The notes below the pieces were generated by a model. The model saw only the letters and a list, made by a program, of their open reading frames with translations. It did no database searches and was not told the origin of the DNA. From Microbacterium sp. MAH-37 (GTDB taxonomy: Bacteria > Actinomycetota > Actinomycetes > Actinomycetales > Microbacteriaceae): a stretch of DNA of 64,000 nucleotides. Of the stretch, positions 29,728 to 38,642 are shown piece by piece; positions within the stretch are counted from its first letter, which is position 1, and each line of letters begins with the position of its first letter. A program made the position numbers and the translations under genes. The stretch spans positions 1 through 64,000 of the forward strand of contig NZ_WSEN01000006.1 of assembly GCF_009758255.1 (NCBI RefSeq), written 5' to 3'.

Positions 29728-30786
29728 ATGGAAGACGAAGCGTCCGCGACACCCTCGCCTCCTGCCTCCGGCGGACTGACCGGGCTGCGGGACAGGCTGA
29801 TCCGCTCCGCGCTGCGGCTGCGCCTGGTCAGGGCCGTGCTGCTGCACCTCGCACGCCGCGGCCCGATGCTCGCGGACGCGGTCACCTATCGCGCGCTGTT
29901 CGCCGTGTTCGCCGCCGTGCTGCTGGGCTTCTCGGTGGCCGCCCTGTGGCTGGCCGGCGACGACGCGGCGTGGAACGCGGTCGTCTCGGCGGTGGACGCC
30001 GCGCTGCCGGGGCTGATCGCGCAGGAGGGCGAGGGGGGCATCGTCGATCCGTCCAGCATCCGCGCTCCCGCGGGCCTCACCGTCGCCGGCATACTCTCCG
30101 CGATCGGCCTCATAGGAGCGGCGATGGGCGGCATCAACTCGCTGCGCGCCGCCATCCGCACCATCTCCGGCACCGCATCCGAGGACGCCCCCTGGCTGCG
30201 CGCGACCGCACGCAACCTGCTGCTGGCGATCGTGATCGGCGCGACGTTCCTCGCGGCGGCAGCGCTGACCTTCGCCGGCCGCCTCGCCGTGCGCTGGTCG
30301 GCCGATGCCGTGGGCCTGCCCGAGGACTCGGATGCCGTGTTCTGGTCTGTGCGCGTGCTCTCGCTGCTCGTCGTCCTCGCGCTGAACGCCGTCCTGATCG
30401 TCGCGGCCTTCCGCACGCTCTCCGGCGTGACCCCTCCGCGGCGTGCGCTCTGGGGCGGTGCGCTGGGCGGAGCGCTCGGACTGCTGGTCCTGCAGGAGCT
30501 CTCCGGGCTGTTCGTCAGCGGCGCGAAGGCGAATCCGCTGCTGGCCTCGTTCGCATCACTGCTGGCTCTGCTGATCTGGCTCAACCTGTCCACGCAGGTG
30601 ATCCTGCTCGCGACGGCCTACATCGCGATCGCCGCGGAGGAGAGCACCGATCGGGTGCGCAGCAGGCACGGCGCGCAGACGCTCGCGCAGTACCGGCTGC
30701 GCCGCGCCGAGCAGGAGGTCGCTGCCGCAACCTCGACGCTGCGGCAGGCGCAGCGCGCGGTATCCAGCGAGCGCGGAGAATCCTGA
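29728..30786 (+). CDS. YihY/BrkB-family inner membrane protein
   Basis: The 352-residue product has six predicted helices between about residues 55 and 310, and the family segments DAVTYRALFAVFAAVLL and SLLALLIWLNLSTQVILL. BrkB was first described as a Bordetella serum-resistance protein, and the family was once mislabelled ribonuclease BN; its function is unknown. The N-terminus is cytoplasmic and basic, the last 60 residues form a charged helix (RRAEQEVAAATSTLRQA). The ATG at 29728 is chosen because of the -10 box and the lack of family similarity upstream. It is divergent from lysA and converges on the DUF2993 gene with an 11-bp gap. Confidence 0.85.
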   Translation: MEDEASATPSPPASGGLTGLRDRLIRSALRLRLVRAVLLHLARRGPMLADAVTYRALFAVFAAVLLGFSVAALWLAGDDAAWNAVVSAVDAALPGLIAQEGEGGIVDPSSIRAPAGLTVAGILSAIGLIGAAMGGINSLRAAIRTISGTASEDAPWLRATARNLLLAIVIGATFLAAAALTFAGRLAVRWSADAVGLPEDSDAVFWSVRVLSLLVVLALNAVLIVAAFRTLSGVTPPRRALWGGALGGALGLLVLQELSGLFVSGAKANPLLASFASLLALLIWLNLSTQVILLATAYIAIAAEESTDRVRSRHGAQTLAQYRLRRAEQEVAAATSTLRQAQRAVSSERGES

Positions 30787-30797
30787 CCGGACTCCGC

Positions 30798-31607
30798 TCA
30801 GGGGCAGGTGCCGTTCTCCTGCAGCGCAGGATCGACGGCGATCCGGCCGTCCACGTCGACGTCGGCCACGGCGGTGTCACCGACGATCTTCAGACCGGTG
30901 AGCGTGAGCCCCGCCGGCAACTGGTCGGCGATGCAGATCCGGTGCGTCTCGGCGAGGCCGGAGCCGATCCCTCCGAGCCGGTCGGCCAGCTGCGCCAGGT
31001 CGATGTCGATGCCGCCCAGTGTCGCCGACACCGGCGTGAGCAGCAGTTCGCCGGCATCCGCACCCGGGGTGATCGTGAGCGAGACCGGGATCGAGAGTCC
31101 GAGCACCGGCACGCCGCCGCTGACCGTGACGTCCGGCGCGTCGAAGGCGATCTCGTCGACCGGCAGGTCGGACTTCTTCACCAGCGCGGCGAACTGATCC
31201 TCCGGGATCGTCACCGTGCCCTCGGCGTGACCGATCGCACCGCCGCCGAGGGGGATCCCCGTGGCCATGACGTCGACCGCCCCGGTGATTCCGCCGAGTT
31301 CGACGTTGTCGCTGGAGATGTCGAGCCGGCCGAGGCGTCCGGAGACCAGCTGCGGCACCAGCAGGCCGTACGTCTGGACATCCAGCTGCTGATCTGCGGG
31401 CAGGTCCATGTTCTCGATGACGAGACTGCGGACCACGTTCGGCACGACGGCGCGCGCCACGAGCTCGGCGGTCACCGCGAGCGCCGCGAGCACGACGACG
31501 ATGATCAGCAGCACCCACGGCCAGCGCGCGCGGCGCTTGGGCCGCGGAGCCGGCTGCACGAGGTCGTCGGGCAGGGGCAGGGTGGGGTACGCGGAGGTGT
31601 CGCTCAC
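30798..31607 (-). CDS. DUF2993 (LmeA-type) membrane-anchored protein
   Basis: The 269-residue product has a basic N-terminus, one membrane helix (WPWVLLIIVVVLAALAV, about residues 29-46) and an extracytoplasmic DUF2993 domain with beta-rich repeats such as LGRLDISSDNVELGG. In mycobacteria LmeA of this family binds phospholipid and supports mannan elongation of lipomannan. The only cysteines are in the C-terminal part, in HRICIADQ and NGTCP, suggesting one disulfide. It lies 21 bp downstream of argS on the same strand, so it may be co-transcribed. Confidence 0.78.
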   Translation of the reverse strand: MSDTSAYPTLPLPDDLVQPAPRPKRRARWPWVLLIIVVVLAALAVTAELVARAVVPNVVRSLVIENMDLPADQQLDVQTYGLLVPQLVSGRLGRLDISSDNVELGGITGAVDVMATGIPLGGGAIGHAEGTVTIPEDQFAALVKKSDLPVDEIAFDAPDVTVSGGVPVLGLSIPVSLTITPGADAGELLLTPVSATLGGIDIDLAQLADRLGGIGSGLAETHRICIADQLPAGLTLTGLKIVGDTAVADVDVDGRIAVDPALQENGTCP

Positions 31608-31628
31608 CCGGTCATCCTCTCAGGCCGG

Positions 31629-33296
31629 TCACATGCGCTCGGGCGCGGTGACGCCGAGCAGATCGAGACCGTTGCGCAGCACGACGCCGGTGGCGTCGTT
31701 CAGCCACAGCCTGGTGCGGTGCACCGACTCGATCGGATCGTCGCCCTGTGGGATGACCCGGCAGTTGTCGTACCAGCGGTGGTACAGGCCCGCGAGCTCC
31801 TCGAGGTAGCGCGCGATGCGGTGCGGCTCGCGCACCTCGGCCGCGAACGCGACGAGGCGGGGGAACTCCTGCAGTGCGCCCAGCAGCGCCGACTCGGTCT
31901 CGTGGGTCAGCGTCTCCGGCACGAACTCCGAGCGGTCCACGCCCGAGTCGCCCGCGTTGCGGGCCACGTTGTGCGTGCGGGCGTGCGCGTACTGCACGTA
32001 GAACACCGGGTTGTCGTTGGTGCGCTTCTGCAGCTGCTCGGGGTCGAGGTCGAGCGGCGAGTCAGCGGGTGAGCGCTCCAGCGAATAGCGCAGCGCATCG
32101 CTGCCCAGCCAGTTCAGCAGGTCGTCCATCTCGATGATGTTGCCCGCGCGCTTGCTGAGGCGGGCGCCGTTGATCGACACCATCTGGCCGATCAGCACCT
32201 GGATGTTCTTCTCCGGGTCCTCACCCGCGGCGCCGGCGACGGCCTTGAGCCTGTTGACGTAACCGTGGTGGTCGGCGCCGAGCAGGTAGATCTTGTTCTG
32301 GAAGCCGCGGTCACCCTTGTTCAGGTAGTACGCGGCGTCGGCGGCGAAGTAGGTGTACTCGCCGTTCGAGCGGCGGATGACGCGGTCCTTGTCATCCGTG
32401 AAGTCGGTGGTGCGCACCCAGACCGCACCGTCCTCGTCGAAGACGTGCCCCTGCTCGCGCAGCCGGTCAACGGCCTGGTCGATGAGGCTGGGACCGCCGC
32501 CGTCGGATGCCGCGTGCAGGGTCCGCTCCGAGAACCAGACGTCGAAGGGCACGTTGAACCTTGCCAGCGAGTTCTTGATCTCGGCGAGCTGGTACTCGTA
32601 GGCGAGGTCGCGCGCGACGACGAGCTGCTCGTCGTCCGGCAGGCCGAGCAGGTCGGGGCGAGCGTCGAGCACGCGACCGGCGAGCGTCGTGATGTACTCG
32701 CCCGGGTAGCCGCCCTCCGGCGTGGGCTCTCCCTTGGCCGCGGCGACGATCGAGACCCCGAAGCGCTCCATCTGCACACCGGCGTCGTTGATGTAGTACT
32801 CGCGCACCGCGTTCGCGCCGCTCGCCAGCAGCAGGCGCACGATCGAGTCGCCCAGTGCCGCCCAGCGCGTGTGCGCGATGTGCAGCGGACCCGTCGGGTT
32901 CGCGGAGACGAACTCGACGTTCACGGATACGCCCGCCTGGGAGTCGTTCGTGCCATAGGCCTCGCCCGCATCGACGATCGTCTTCGCCAGTGCGCCGGCG
33001 GCGGCGGCATCCAGCCGGATGTTCAGGAACCCGGGCCCGGCGACCTCGGCCGTGGCGATACCGTCGGACTGCACGAGCCCGTCGGCGATCTGCTGCGCGA
33101 GGTCGCGTGGATTGGTGCCGAGTCGCTTGGCCAGGCGCATGGCGATGTTCGACGCCCAGTCGCCGTGGTCGCGGTTGCGCGGACGCTCCAGCACGATGTC
33201 GGATGCCGTGATGCCGGCCTCTTCCCCGGGTCGCAGCGCCGCCGCGATCGGGGTGATGACGGCGAGGATTTCCTGGGCGAGCGTTTCCGGGTTCAT
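31629..33296 (-). CDS. argS: arginyl-tRNA synthetase
   Basis: The 555-residue class I synthetase charges tRNA-Arg. The HIGH motif is present as HIAHTRWA (near residue 135), the KMSK loop as RLSKRAGN (near residue 383) and the DALR anticodon domain at the end. Length is normal. A -10 box TAGACT (33306-33311, minus strand) and an AGAAGG just before the ATG mark its own promoter, so it begins the argS-DUF2993 unit. A tRNA-Arg(CCG) gene lies at 42814-42886. Confidence 0.96.
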   Translation of the reverse strand: MNPETLAQEILAVITPIAAALRPGEEAGITASDIVLERPRNRDHGDWASNIAMRLAKRLGTNPRDLAQQIADGLVQSDGIATAEVAGPGFLNIRLDAAAAGALAKTIVDAGEAYGTNDSQAGVSVNVEFVSANPTGPLHIAHTRWAALGDSIVRLLLASGANAVREYYINDAGVQMERFGVSIVAAAKGEPTPEGGYPGEYITTLAGRVLDARPDLLGLPDDEQLVVARDLAYEYQLAEIKNSLARFNVPFDVWFSERTLHAASDGGGPSLIDQAVDRLREQGHVFDEDGAVWVRTTDFTDDKDRVIRRSNGEYTYFAADAAYYLNKGDRGFQNKIYLLGADHHGYVNRLKAVAGAAGEDPEKNIQVLIGQMVSINGARLSKRAGNIIEMDDLLNWLGSDALRYSLERSPADSPLDLDPEQLQKRTNDNPVFYVQYAHARTHNVARNAGDSGVDRSEFVPETLTHETESALLGALQEFPRLVAFAAEVREPHRIARYLEELAGLYHRWYDNCRVIPQGDDPIESVHRTRLWLNDATGVVLRNGLDLLGVTAPERM

Positions 33297-33328
33297 AGAC
33301 CTTCTAGTCTACGCGGTGCTCCTGGGCG

Positions 33329-34342
33329 TCACCGGGCGCGCGCTGCGGTGACCGACGCCGCCAGCCGTGCGTGCCCGGCCGCGTCGATCTCGGCACCGGC
33401 GTGCCGCAGGGCGAGCGCCGCCGCGCCCACGACTCCGTCAGCGACCGGGATGAAGCGCACCTCCGGTTCACGTTCGCGGACCAGGCGCCGGAAGGTCTCG
33501 GAGAGCAGCCCCTCCTGCGCGAGCACGCTGCCGCCGACGACCAGCGGCCCCGGACCCCGGTGCACCGCACCGAACGACTGCGCGAGCAGCTCACCAGCCC
33601 TGACCAGGATGCCGCGAGCGATCTCGTCGTCCCCGGCGACGCCGAACACGAGTGGCGCCAGCCGTGCGAGCTCGACCGGGCGGCCGAGGTAGATCGTGCG
33701 GATGAGCGCCTCGAGCTGCGCGTGGCGACCGTAGGCGAGCGGGAACTCGGACGGGACGAGCTGCATCGCGTCGACCACCGCCGCGGTAAGCGCGGTCGCG
33801 GGGCCGCGTCCGTCCAGGTCTTCGACCGCGGCGAGCGCCGCCTGGTGGCCGAGCCAGAAGCCGCTCCCCCGGTCGCCGAGCAACCAGCCGACGCCGTCGG
33901 CGGTCGCCTCCAGACGTCCGTCGACGACACGGATGACGGCTGCGCCGGTGCCGGAGACGATCGCGTAGCCGTCCTTCTCGGCCGTACCGGAGAAGTACAG
34001 GGCCAGCAGGTCGGACTCGAAGTCCAGTGCACCCTCGTACCCGGCGGAGGCGAGCGCGTCGGCCAGCCAGCCCACTTCGCCACTCGCGCCGTGGCCCGCC
34101 ATCGCCGCGACCACGTGATCGATCGCACCGATCTCGCGGCCCGCGGCGGCGAGCGCCTGCCCGACGGCGTCGACGATGCTCTCGCCGGCGAGGCCGGCTC
34201 CTGCCGAGGTCGGGTTCCCGCTCCCGGATCTCCCGTATCCCACGCAGTCGCCGGCCCTCGTCAGAAGGGTCGCCCTGGTGGACGTGCCGCCGGCGTCGAT
34301 GCCGACGATCAGCCGGTCGCTATCGGATTGTGACGTGATCAT
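33329..34342 (-). CDS. BadF/BadG-type sugar kinase (N-acetylglucosamine kinase-like)
   Basis: The 337-residue ASKHA-fold ATPase has the phosphate motif VGIDAGGTSTRATLL at residues 13-27, the second motif AIVSGTGAAVIRV, and the adenosine motif PLVVGGSVLAQEG near residue 275. Eukaryotic and bacterial N-acetylglucosamine kinases and the glucosamine kinases belong here. The context, divergent from an RpiR regulator and a chitobiose-type transporter, supports amino-sugar phosphorylation. The ATG at 34342 is used; 20 more codons upstream lie within the promoter region. Confidence 0.82.
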   Translation of the reverse strand: MITSQSDSDRLIVGIDAGGTSTRATLLTRAGDCVGYGRSGSGNPTSAGAGLAGESIVDAVGQALAAAGREIGAIDHVVAAMAGHGASGEVGWLADALASAGYEGALDFESDLLALYFSGTAEKDGYAIVSGTGAAVIRVVDGRLEATADGVGWLLGDRGSGFWLGHQAALAAVEDLDGRGPATALTAAVVDAMQLVPSEFPLAYGRHAQLEALIRTIYLGRPVELARLAPLVFGVAGDDEIARGILVRAGELLAQSFGAVHRGPGPLVVGGSVLAQEGLLSETFRRLVREREPEVRFIPVADGVVGAAALALRHAGAEIDAAGHARLAASVTAARAR

Positions 34343-34344
34343 CG

Positions 34345-34373
34345 TTGACCTCAGAACGGAATGAGAATAGATT
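34345..34373 (+). promoter_or_regulatory. promoter for the rpiR-ngc unit
   Basis: TTGACC (34345-34350) and TAGATT (34368-34373) are separated by exactly 17 bases. Transcription would start near 34380. This rules out an ATG at 34361 as the regulator's start. It overlaps the opposite kinase promoter, so the two promoters cannot be occupied at once. Confidence 0.55.
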
Positions 34374-34392
34374 TCGGAAAGACGCTTACCAA
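34364..34392 (-). promoter_or_regulatory. promoter for the sugar kinase gene
   Basis: On the minus strand TTGGTA (34387-34392) and TATTCT (34364-34369) are 17 bases apart. Transcription would start near 34357, 15 bases before the kinase ATG. Its -10 overlaps the -10 of the rightward promoter by two bases (34368-34369). Confidence 0.5.
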
Positions 34393-34417
34393 ACGTATGC
34401 AATTTTCACTGGAGGCA

Positions 34418-35359
34418 ATGGTGCCACGGACAGTCTCACCCGGCAACGATGTCAGCATCGCGCGCCGGATCGACGCCGGGCGCTGGCGCATGCCTGCCGC
34501 CATGGCCAGGGTCGCGGACGTCGTGGAGCAGGATCCCGCTGCGCCCCTGGAGTGGACGATCAGTGAACTCGCCTCGCGCGCGCACACGTCCGCGGCGACC
34601 GTGACCAGGTTCTGCCGCCTGATCGGGTTCGACGGCTACACGGAGTTCCGGGTCCGCGTGGCCTCCGAGATCGGGCGAGCGAGCGCGACGGACGAGGCAC
34701 CGCGTCGCGCACGGCGGGTCCTGGGTGAGAACGATCCGCCCGAGGTCCTCATGCAGACCCTTCTGGAGACGCACGGCCGCGCCATCCAGGCGACGGTCGA
34801 CCGTCTGGACCTGGCTGCGGTCGAGCGCGCCGCGAAGGCGATCGCCGAGTGCGACCATCTCGACATCTACGCGGTCGGCGCCAGCGGGACGATCGCCGCG
34901 TTCCTCCGCGACCGCCTGTACCGGATCGGTGTGAACGCGCACCTGTGGACCTCCGCCCACGACGGCCTCACCTCGGCGGCGCTGCAGGGCAGCACCAGCG
35001 CCGCGATCGGCATGTCCACCACGGGCAGCACCATCGACACCGTTCAGATGCTCTCCCGCGCCGCAGCCTCCGGCGCCTTCACCGTGGCGATCACGCAGGA
35101 CGCCCATTCGGCACTCGCCGATGCGGCGGACGAGGTCATCACCACGGCCGCGCAGTCGCCCTCCGCACGCCCGGATGACCTGTCAGCGCCCCATGCGCAG
35201 CTCTTCGCCATCGACCTGCTCTACTTCCTGATCGCCCAGCAGGACTTTCCCGCGTCGAAGGCCCGACTCGAAGACACCGCTCGTGCGGTCGCCGGACTGC
35301 GGCGTCCGCGCTGGCGCTCCACAGCCCACCTGCCCCGAGGAATCCAGGAGACCCGATGA
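34418..35359 (+). CDS. RpiR/MurR-family transcriptional regulator with SIS domain
   Basis: The 313-residue product has the N-terminal RpiR helix-turn-helix (SELASRAHTSAATVTRFCRL, residues about 48-67) and a SIS domain (residues about 145-275; YAVGASGTIAAFLRD and IGMSTTGSTIDTV) that binds a phosphosugar in this family. It probably controls the neighbouring amino-sugar genes, including its own operon. GGAGG at 34411-34415 fits either the ATG at 34418 or, with better spacing, the GTG at 34421. The stop overlaps the next gene by 4 bp. Confidence 0.9.
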   Translation: MVPRTVSPGNDVSIARRIDAGRWRMPAAMARVADVVEQDPAAPLEWTISELASRAHTSAATVTRFCRLIGFDGYTEFRVRVASEIGRASATDEAPRRARRVLGENDPPEVLMQTLLETHGRAIQATVDRLDLAAVERAAKAIAECDHLDIYAVGASGTIAAFLRDRLYRIGVNAHLWTSAHDGLTSAALQGSTSAAIGMSTTGSTIDTVQMLSRAAASGAFTVAITQDAHSALADAADEVITTAAQSPSARPDDLSAPHAQLFAIDLLYFLIAQQDFPASKARLEDTARAVAGLRRPRWRSTAHLPRGIQETR

Positions 35360-36108
35360 CCGCCACCGCCACCGACCTGCTGCGCGAGGCCACCAGCCGC
35401 CTCGAGCGCATCACTGCGCTCGCCGAGGACGGAGGTCTGGACGGCGCGATCTCACTGCTCACCCGTGCCATCGATGACGGCGGCGTGATCCACGCGTTCG
35501 GCACCGGGCACTCCGAGGCGTTCGCGATGGAGATCGCGGGGCGCGCCGGCGGGCTGATCCCGACGAACAAGATCGCGCTGCGCGACCTGGTGCTGCACGG
35601 CGAGCGGGACGCCGGCATCCTGAACGCCGCGCTGGAGCGGGAGCCCTGGCTCGTGGACGAGCTCATGGCGATCACCCCGGTCGGTGAGCACGACGTGTTC
35701 GTGATCGCGTCGAACTCCGGCGTGAACGGCTCGATCGTCGGCGTCGCCCTGTGGGCGAAGGAGCACGGCCATCCCGTCATCGCCGTGACCAGCCTGGATC
35801 ACACCTCGAAGGTCGAGCCGAAACATCCGAGCGGGAAGCGCCTCAGCGAGGTCGCCGACGTCGTGATCGACAATCTGGCGCCCTACGGCGATTCCACGCT
35901 GGAGGTCGCCGACGGCATCGGCGCAGGGGCGATCTCCTCGATCACCGCCGCGTTCATCGCGCAGCTCCTGACCCTCGGCGTCGCACGTCGGATCGCCGAG
36001 ACCGGCCACGTGCCGCCCATGTACATCTCTGCCAACATCCCGGGAGGAGACGAACACAACCACGCACTGGAAGAGCTCTACGCGGAGCGCATCCGACGCG
36101 GCAACTGA
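35356..36108 (+). CDS. SIS-domain sugar-phosphate protein
   Basis: The 250-residue product is a stand-alone SIS protein of the sugar isomerase-domain type. It has the phosphosugar loops HAFGTGHSEAFAMEIAGRAG (residues about 45-64) and FVIASNSGVNGSIVGVA. The closest functional types are MurNAc-6-P etherase-like and phosphosugar-binding proteins; without the etherase signature the reaction cannot be stated. It overlaps the RpiR gene by 4 bp and precedes the transporter operon by 102 bp, so it probably handles the phosphorylated product of imported sugar. Confidence 0.78.
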   Translation: MTATATDLLREATSRLERITALAEDGGLDGAISLLTRAIDDGGVIHAFGTGHSEAFAMEIAGRAGGLIPTNKIALRDLVLHGERDAGILNAALEREPWLVDELMAITPVGEHDVFVIASNSGVNGSIVGVALWAKEHGHPVIAVTSLDHTSKVEPKHPSGKRLSEVADVVIDNLAPYGDSTLEVADGIGAGAISSITAAFIAQLLTLGVARRIAETGHVPPMYISANIPGGDEHNHALEELYAERIRRGN

Positions 36109-36210
36109 CGCCGCCGGATCGTTATCCACGAAGAGCAGAGTTACGAATACCCTGGGCCGCAAGGCCACCACAAACCACACATCCCCAACACCAGGGAAGG
36201 TAGTCACAAG
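36109..36210 (+). promoter_or_regulatory. leader of the ngcE gene with a GNRA hairpin
   Basis: The gap holds a small hairpin GGCC-GCAA-GGCC (36155-36166), whose loop is a GNRA tetraloop, followed by an A/C-rich stretch and a GGGAAGG ribosome site before the ATG at 36211. A -10-like AATACC (36146-36151) lies upstream, but no convincing -35. The hairpin may raise mRNA stability for the highly expressed binding protein. Confidence 0.35.
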
Positions 36211-37626
36211 ATGGAAATCGAGAACACCTCCATCAGCCGCCGCAACCTGCTGCGCGGAGCCATCGCCACGGCGGCGCTGGTCCCGTTCGGCATGACGCTC
36301 GCCTCGTGCGCGGCGCCCGGCGGCAGCACCGGCGGCGGCGAGAAGGGCGAGGTCACTGCTGACAACCCCTTCGGCGTGGCCGCGAACTCCAAGGTCGATG
36401 CCGTCATCTTCGACGGCGGCTACGGCGTGGACTACGTCGAGAACTCCGGCAAGATCATGGACGCCAACAAGAAGCTCGACGGCGTGTCCGTCAAGGTTTC
36501 TTCGTCCACCAAGATCGCGCAGGAGCTGCAGCCGCGCTTCGTCGGCGGCAACCCGCCGGACCTCATCGACAACTCGGGTGCGAACTCGATCGGCTGGAAC
36601 ACGATCCTCGACCAGCTCGAGGAGCTCGACTCGGTTCTGGACGCGAACAACCTCGAAGGCGAGAAGATCAGCGACACGCTCTACGGCGGTGTCAAGGATC
36701 CCGGCACCTTCGACGGCAAGTTCAAGGCTCTGAACTACGTCATGACGGTGTACGGCCTCTGGTACTCGTCGTCGCTGTTCGAAGAGAACGGCTTCAAGGT
36801 CCCGACCAGCTGGCAGGACCTGCCCGACCTCGGCGCTGCCGCCAAGGCCAAGGGCAAGTACCTCTTCCTCTGGGGCAAGGAGGCGGCGACGTACTACCAG
36901 ACGCTCGTCATCGACTCCGCGGTCATCCAGTCCGGCGACGACGTCCGCCTGCCGCTGGAGAACCTCGACCCGAAGGCCTGGTCGCACCCGACGCTGCAGA
37001 GCATCCTGACGATCCTGTACGACCTCATCCAGGCCGGCTACATGAAGCCGGGCGGCGCGGGCACGCAGTTCACCCAGGCCCAGTCGCAGTGGAGCCTCGA
37101 TGAGGCCGCGCTGCTCTACCCCTCGGGCTCGTGGATCGAGAACGAGATGAAGAAGCAGACGGCGCCCGACTTCAAGATGATGGGTATCCCGGAGCTCCCG
37201 CTGGACGGCAACCAGACCACCCCGGCGGGCTTCATGCGCGCCGAGGCAGGTGAGCCGTTCATCGTCCCGTCGAAGGCCAAGAACCCGGCCGGCGGTAAGG
37301 AGCTCCTGCGCACCATGCTGTCGAAGGAATCGGCCACCTGGTTCGCGAAGAACAAGCTGGCGCCGACCATCGTCAAGGGCACCGTCCCCGAGGACGGCTT
37401 CGGCTCGACCGCTCTGCAGTCGCAGTCGAAGATGCTGGACGCCGCCGGTGACAACGTCTTCACGATCAAGTCGACCAACCTGTACGGCATGAACTCCGAC
37501 CAGCTCCCGATCTGGAACACGTTCCTGGCCGGTGGCATGACGGTCGCCGAGATCACCAAGCAGCTGCAGGCGCTGGTGGACAAGGTCGCGAACGACAGCT
37601 CCATCACGAAGATCGAGATCAAGTGA
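36211..37626 (+). CDS. amino-sugar/chitobiose ABC transporter binding lipoprotein (NgcE-like)
   Basis: The 471-residue product is a sugar-binding lipoprotein. The signal has twin arginines (ISRRNLLRG, residues 8-16) and a lipobox LASC with Cys33, so it is a Tat-exported lipoprotein. The mature part has the family-1 extracellular solute-binding fold. The features match NgcE, the N-acetylglucosamine and diacetylchitobiose receptor of Streptomyces (family TIGR03851 type), including a Gly/Ser linker after the cysteine. It overlaps the first permease by 4 bp. Confidence 0.85.
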   Translation: MEIENTSISRRNLLRGAIATAALVPFGMTLASCAAPGGSTGGGEKGEVTADNPFGVAANSKVDAVIFDGGYGVDYVENSGKIMDANKKLDGVSVKVSSSTKIAQELQPRFVGGNPPDLIDNSGANSIGWNTILDQLEELDSVLDANNLEGEKISDTLYGGVKDPGTFDGKFKALNYVMTVYGLWYSSSLFEENGFKVPTSWQDLPDLGAAAKAKGKYLFLWGKEAATYYQTLVIDSAVIQSGDDVRLPLENLDPKAWSHPTLQSILTILYDLIQAGYMKPGGAGTQFTQAQSQWSLDEAALLYPSGSWIENEMKKQTAPDFKMMGIPELPLDGNQTTPAGFMRAEAGEPFIVPSKAKNPAGGKELLRTMLSKESATWFAKNKLAPTIVKGTVPEDGFGSTALQSQSKMLDAAGDNVFTIKSTNLYGMNSDQLPIWNTFLAGGMTVAEITKQLQALVDKVANDSSITKIEIK

Positions 37627-38642
37627 GCACCATCCCACCTCTCGAGGTCGCGGACACCGTCACGGTGACCGCGCCCCGCACGGGGCGCCGCAAGGCGCCC
37701 CGTGCGGGGCTTCCTCGCAAGCTGACCTGGGACTACGCCTCGTTCCTGCTGGTGTTCCTGGTCCTCCCCCTCGTGATCTTCCTGGTCTTCGTGATCTCGC
37801 CGTTCATCCAGGCGCTGTACTACTCGATGACCAACTGGACCGGGTTCTCGCCGAACATGCAGTTCGTCGGTCTGCAGAACTTCGTCAAGCTGTTCCAGGA
37901 CCCGACCTTCCTGCAGGCGATGGGGAACAACATCCTGCTCGCCGTGGTCGTCCCGCTGATCACCATCGTGATCGCCCTCATCTTCGCGAGCATGATCACC
38001 GTCGGCGGCCCGAGCCACGGCAACGTCAGGGGCCTGCGCGGCTCGAGCTTCTACCGGGTGGTGTCGTTCTTCCCGTACGTCATCCCCGCCATCGTCATCG
38101 CGATCCTGTGGAGCATGATCTACGCGCCCACCGGTCTGCTCAACGGCGTTCTCGGCGTCTTCGGCATCGACAACGGCCAGTGGGCGTGGCTCGGCGAGCA
38201 GAGCACCGCCATGGGGGCGACGATCTTCGTGATCGTCTGGAGCATGGTCGGGTTCTACATGATCCTGTTCATCGCCGCCATCAAGGGCATCCCCGGGGAG
38301 ACCCTCGAGGCCGCCCGCATCGACGGCGCAGGGCGGTTCCGCACCGTCACCTCGATCCTGCTCCCGCAGATGCGCGACAACGTGCAGACCGCGTACATCT
38401 ACCTGGGGATCATGGCGCTGGACGCGTTCGTGTACATGGCCGGCCTGAACTCCACCGGCGGCCCCTCGAACAGCACGCTGGTGATGAGCCAGTACCTGTT
38501 CCGCACGGCGTTCGAGAAGGGCCAGTTCGGCCTCGCCACCGCCATGGGTGTCGTTCTCGCCGTGATCACACTGCTGTTCGCCGCTCTCGTGATCGGCGTC
38601 TTCCGCCTGATCGGCGGCAAGGATGAAGGAGGACGCGCATGA
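37623..38642 (+). CDS. sugar ABC transporter permease (NgcF/MalF-like)
   Basis: The 339-residue integral membrane permease has six or seven helices. The EAA loop is at ETLEAARIDGAGRFRTVTSI (about residue 225), which contacts the ATPase. It starts with GTG overlapping the binding-protein stop by 4 bp. In Streptomyces the NgcF partner is used with a shared ATPase, MsiK, encoded elsewhere. No ATPase gene lies in this cluster, which matches that arrangement. A short repeated sequence near the N-terminus (TGRRKAPRAG) includes a GC-rich dyad at the DNA level at 37676-37702. Confidence 0.9.
   Translation: MSTIPPLEVADTVTVTAPRTGRRKAPRAGLPRKLTWDYASFLLVFLVLPLVIFLVFVISPFIQALYYSMTNWTGFSPNMQFVGLQNFVKLFQDPTFLQAMGNNILLAVVVPLITIVIALIFASMITVGGPSHGNVRGLRGSSFYRVVSFFPYVIPAIVIAILWSMIYAPTGLLNGVLGVFGIDNGQWAWLGEQSTAMGATIFVIVWSMVGFYMILFIAAIKGIPGETLEAARIDGAGRFRTVTSILLPQMRDNVQTAYIYLGIMALDAFVYMAGLNSTGGPSNSTLVMSQYLFRTAFEKGQFGLATAMGVVLAVITLLFAALVIGVFRLIGGKDEGGRA

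Noticed and set aside
37676..37702. A GC-rich dyad GCACGGGGCG/CGCCCCGTGC between ngcE and the first permease, a possible internal terminator.
   Set aside because: It lies inside the permease coding region, 50 bases after its start, so it cannot be a simple terminator. It could attenuate permease expression relative to the binding protein, but nothing here proves that.
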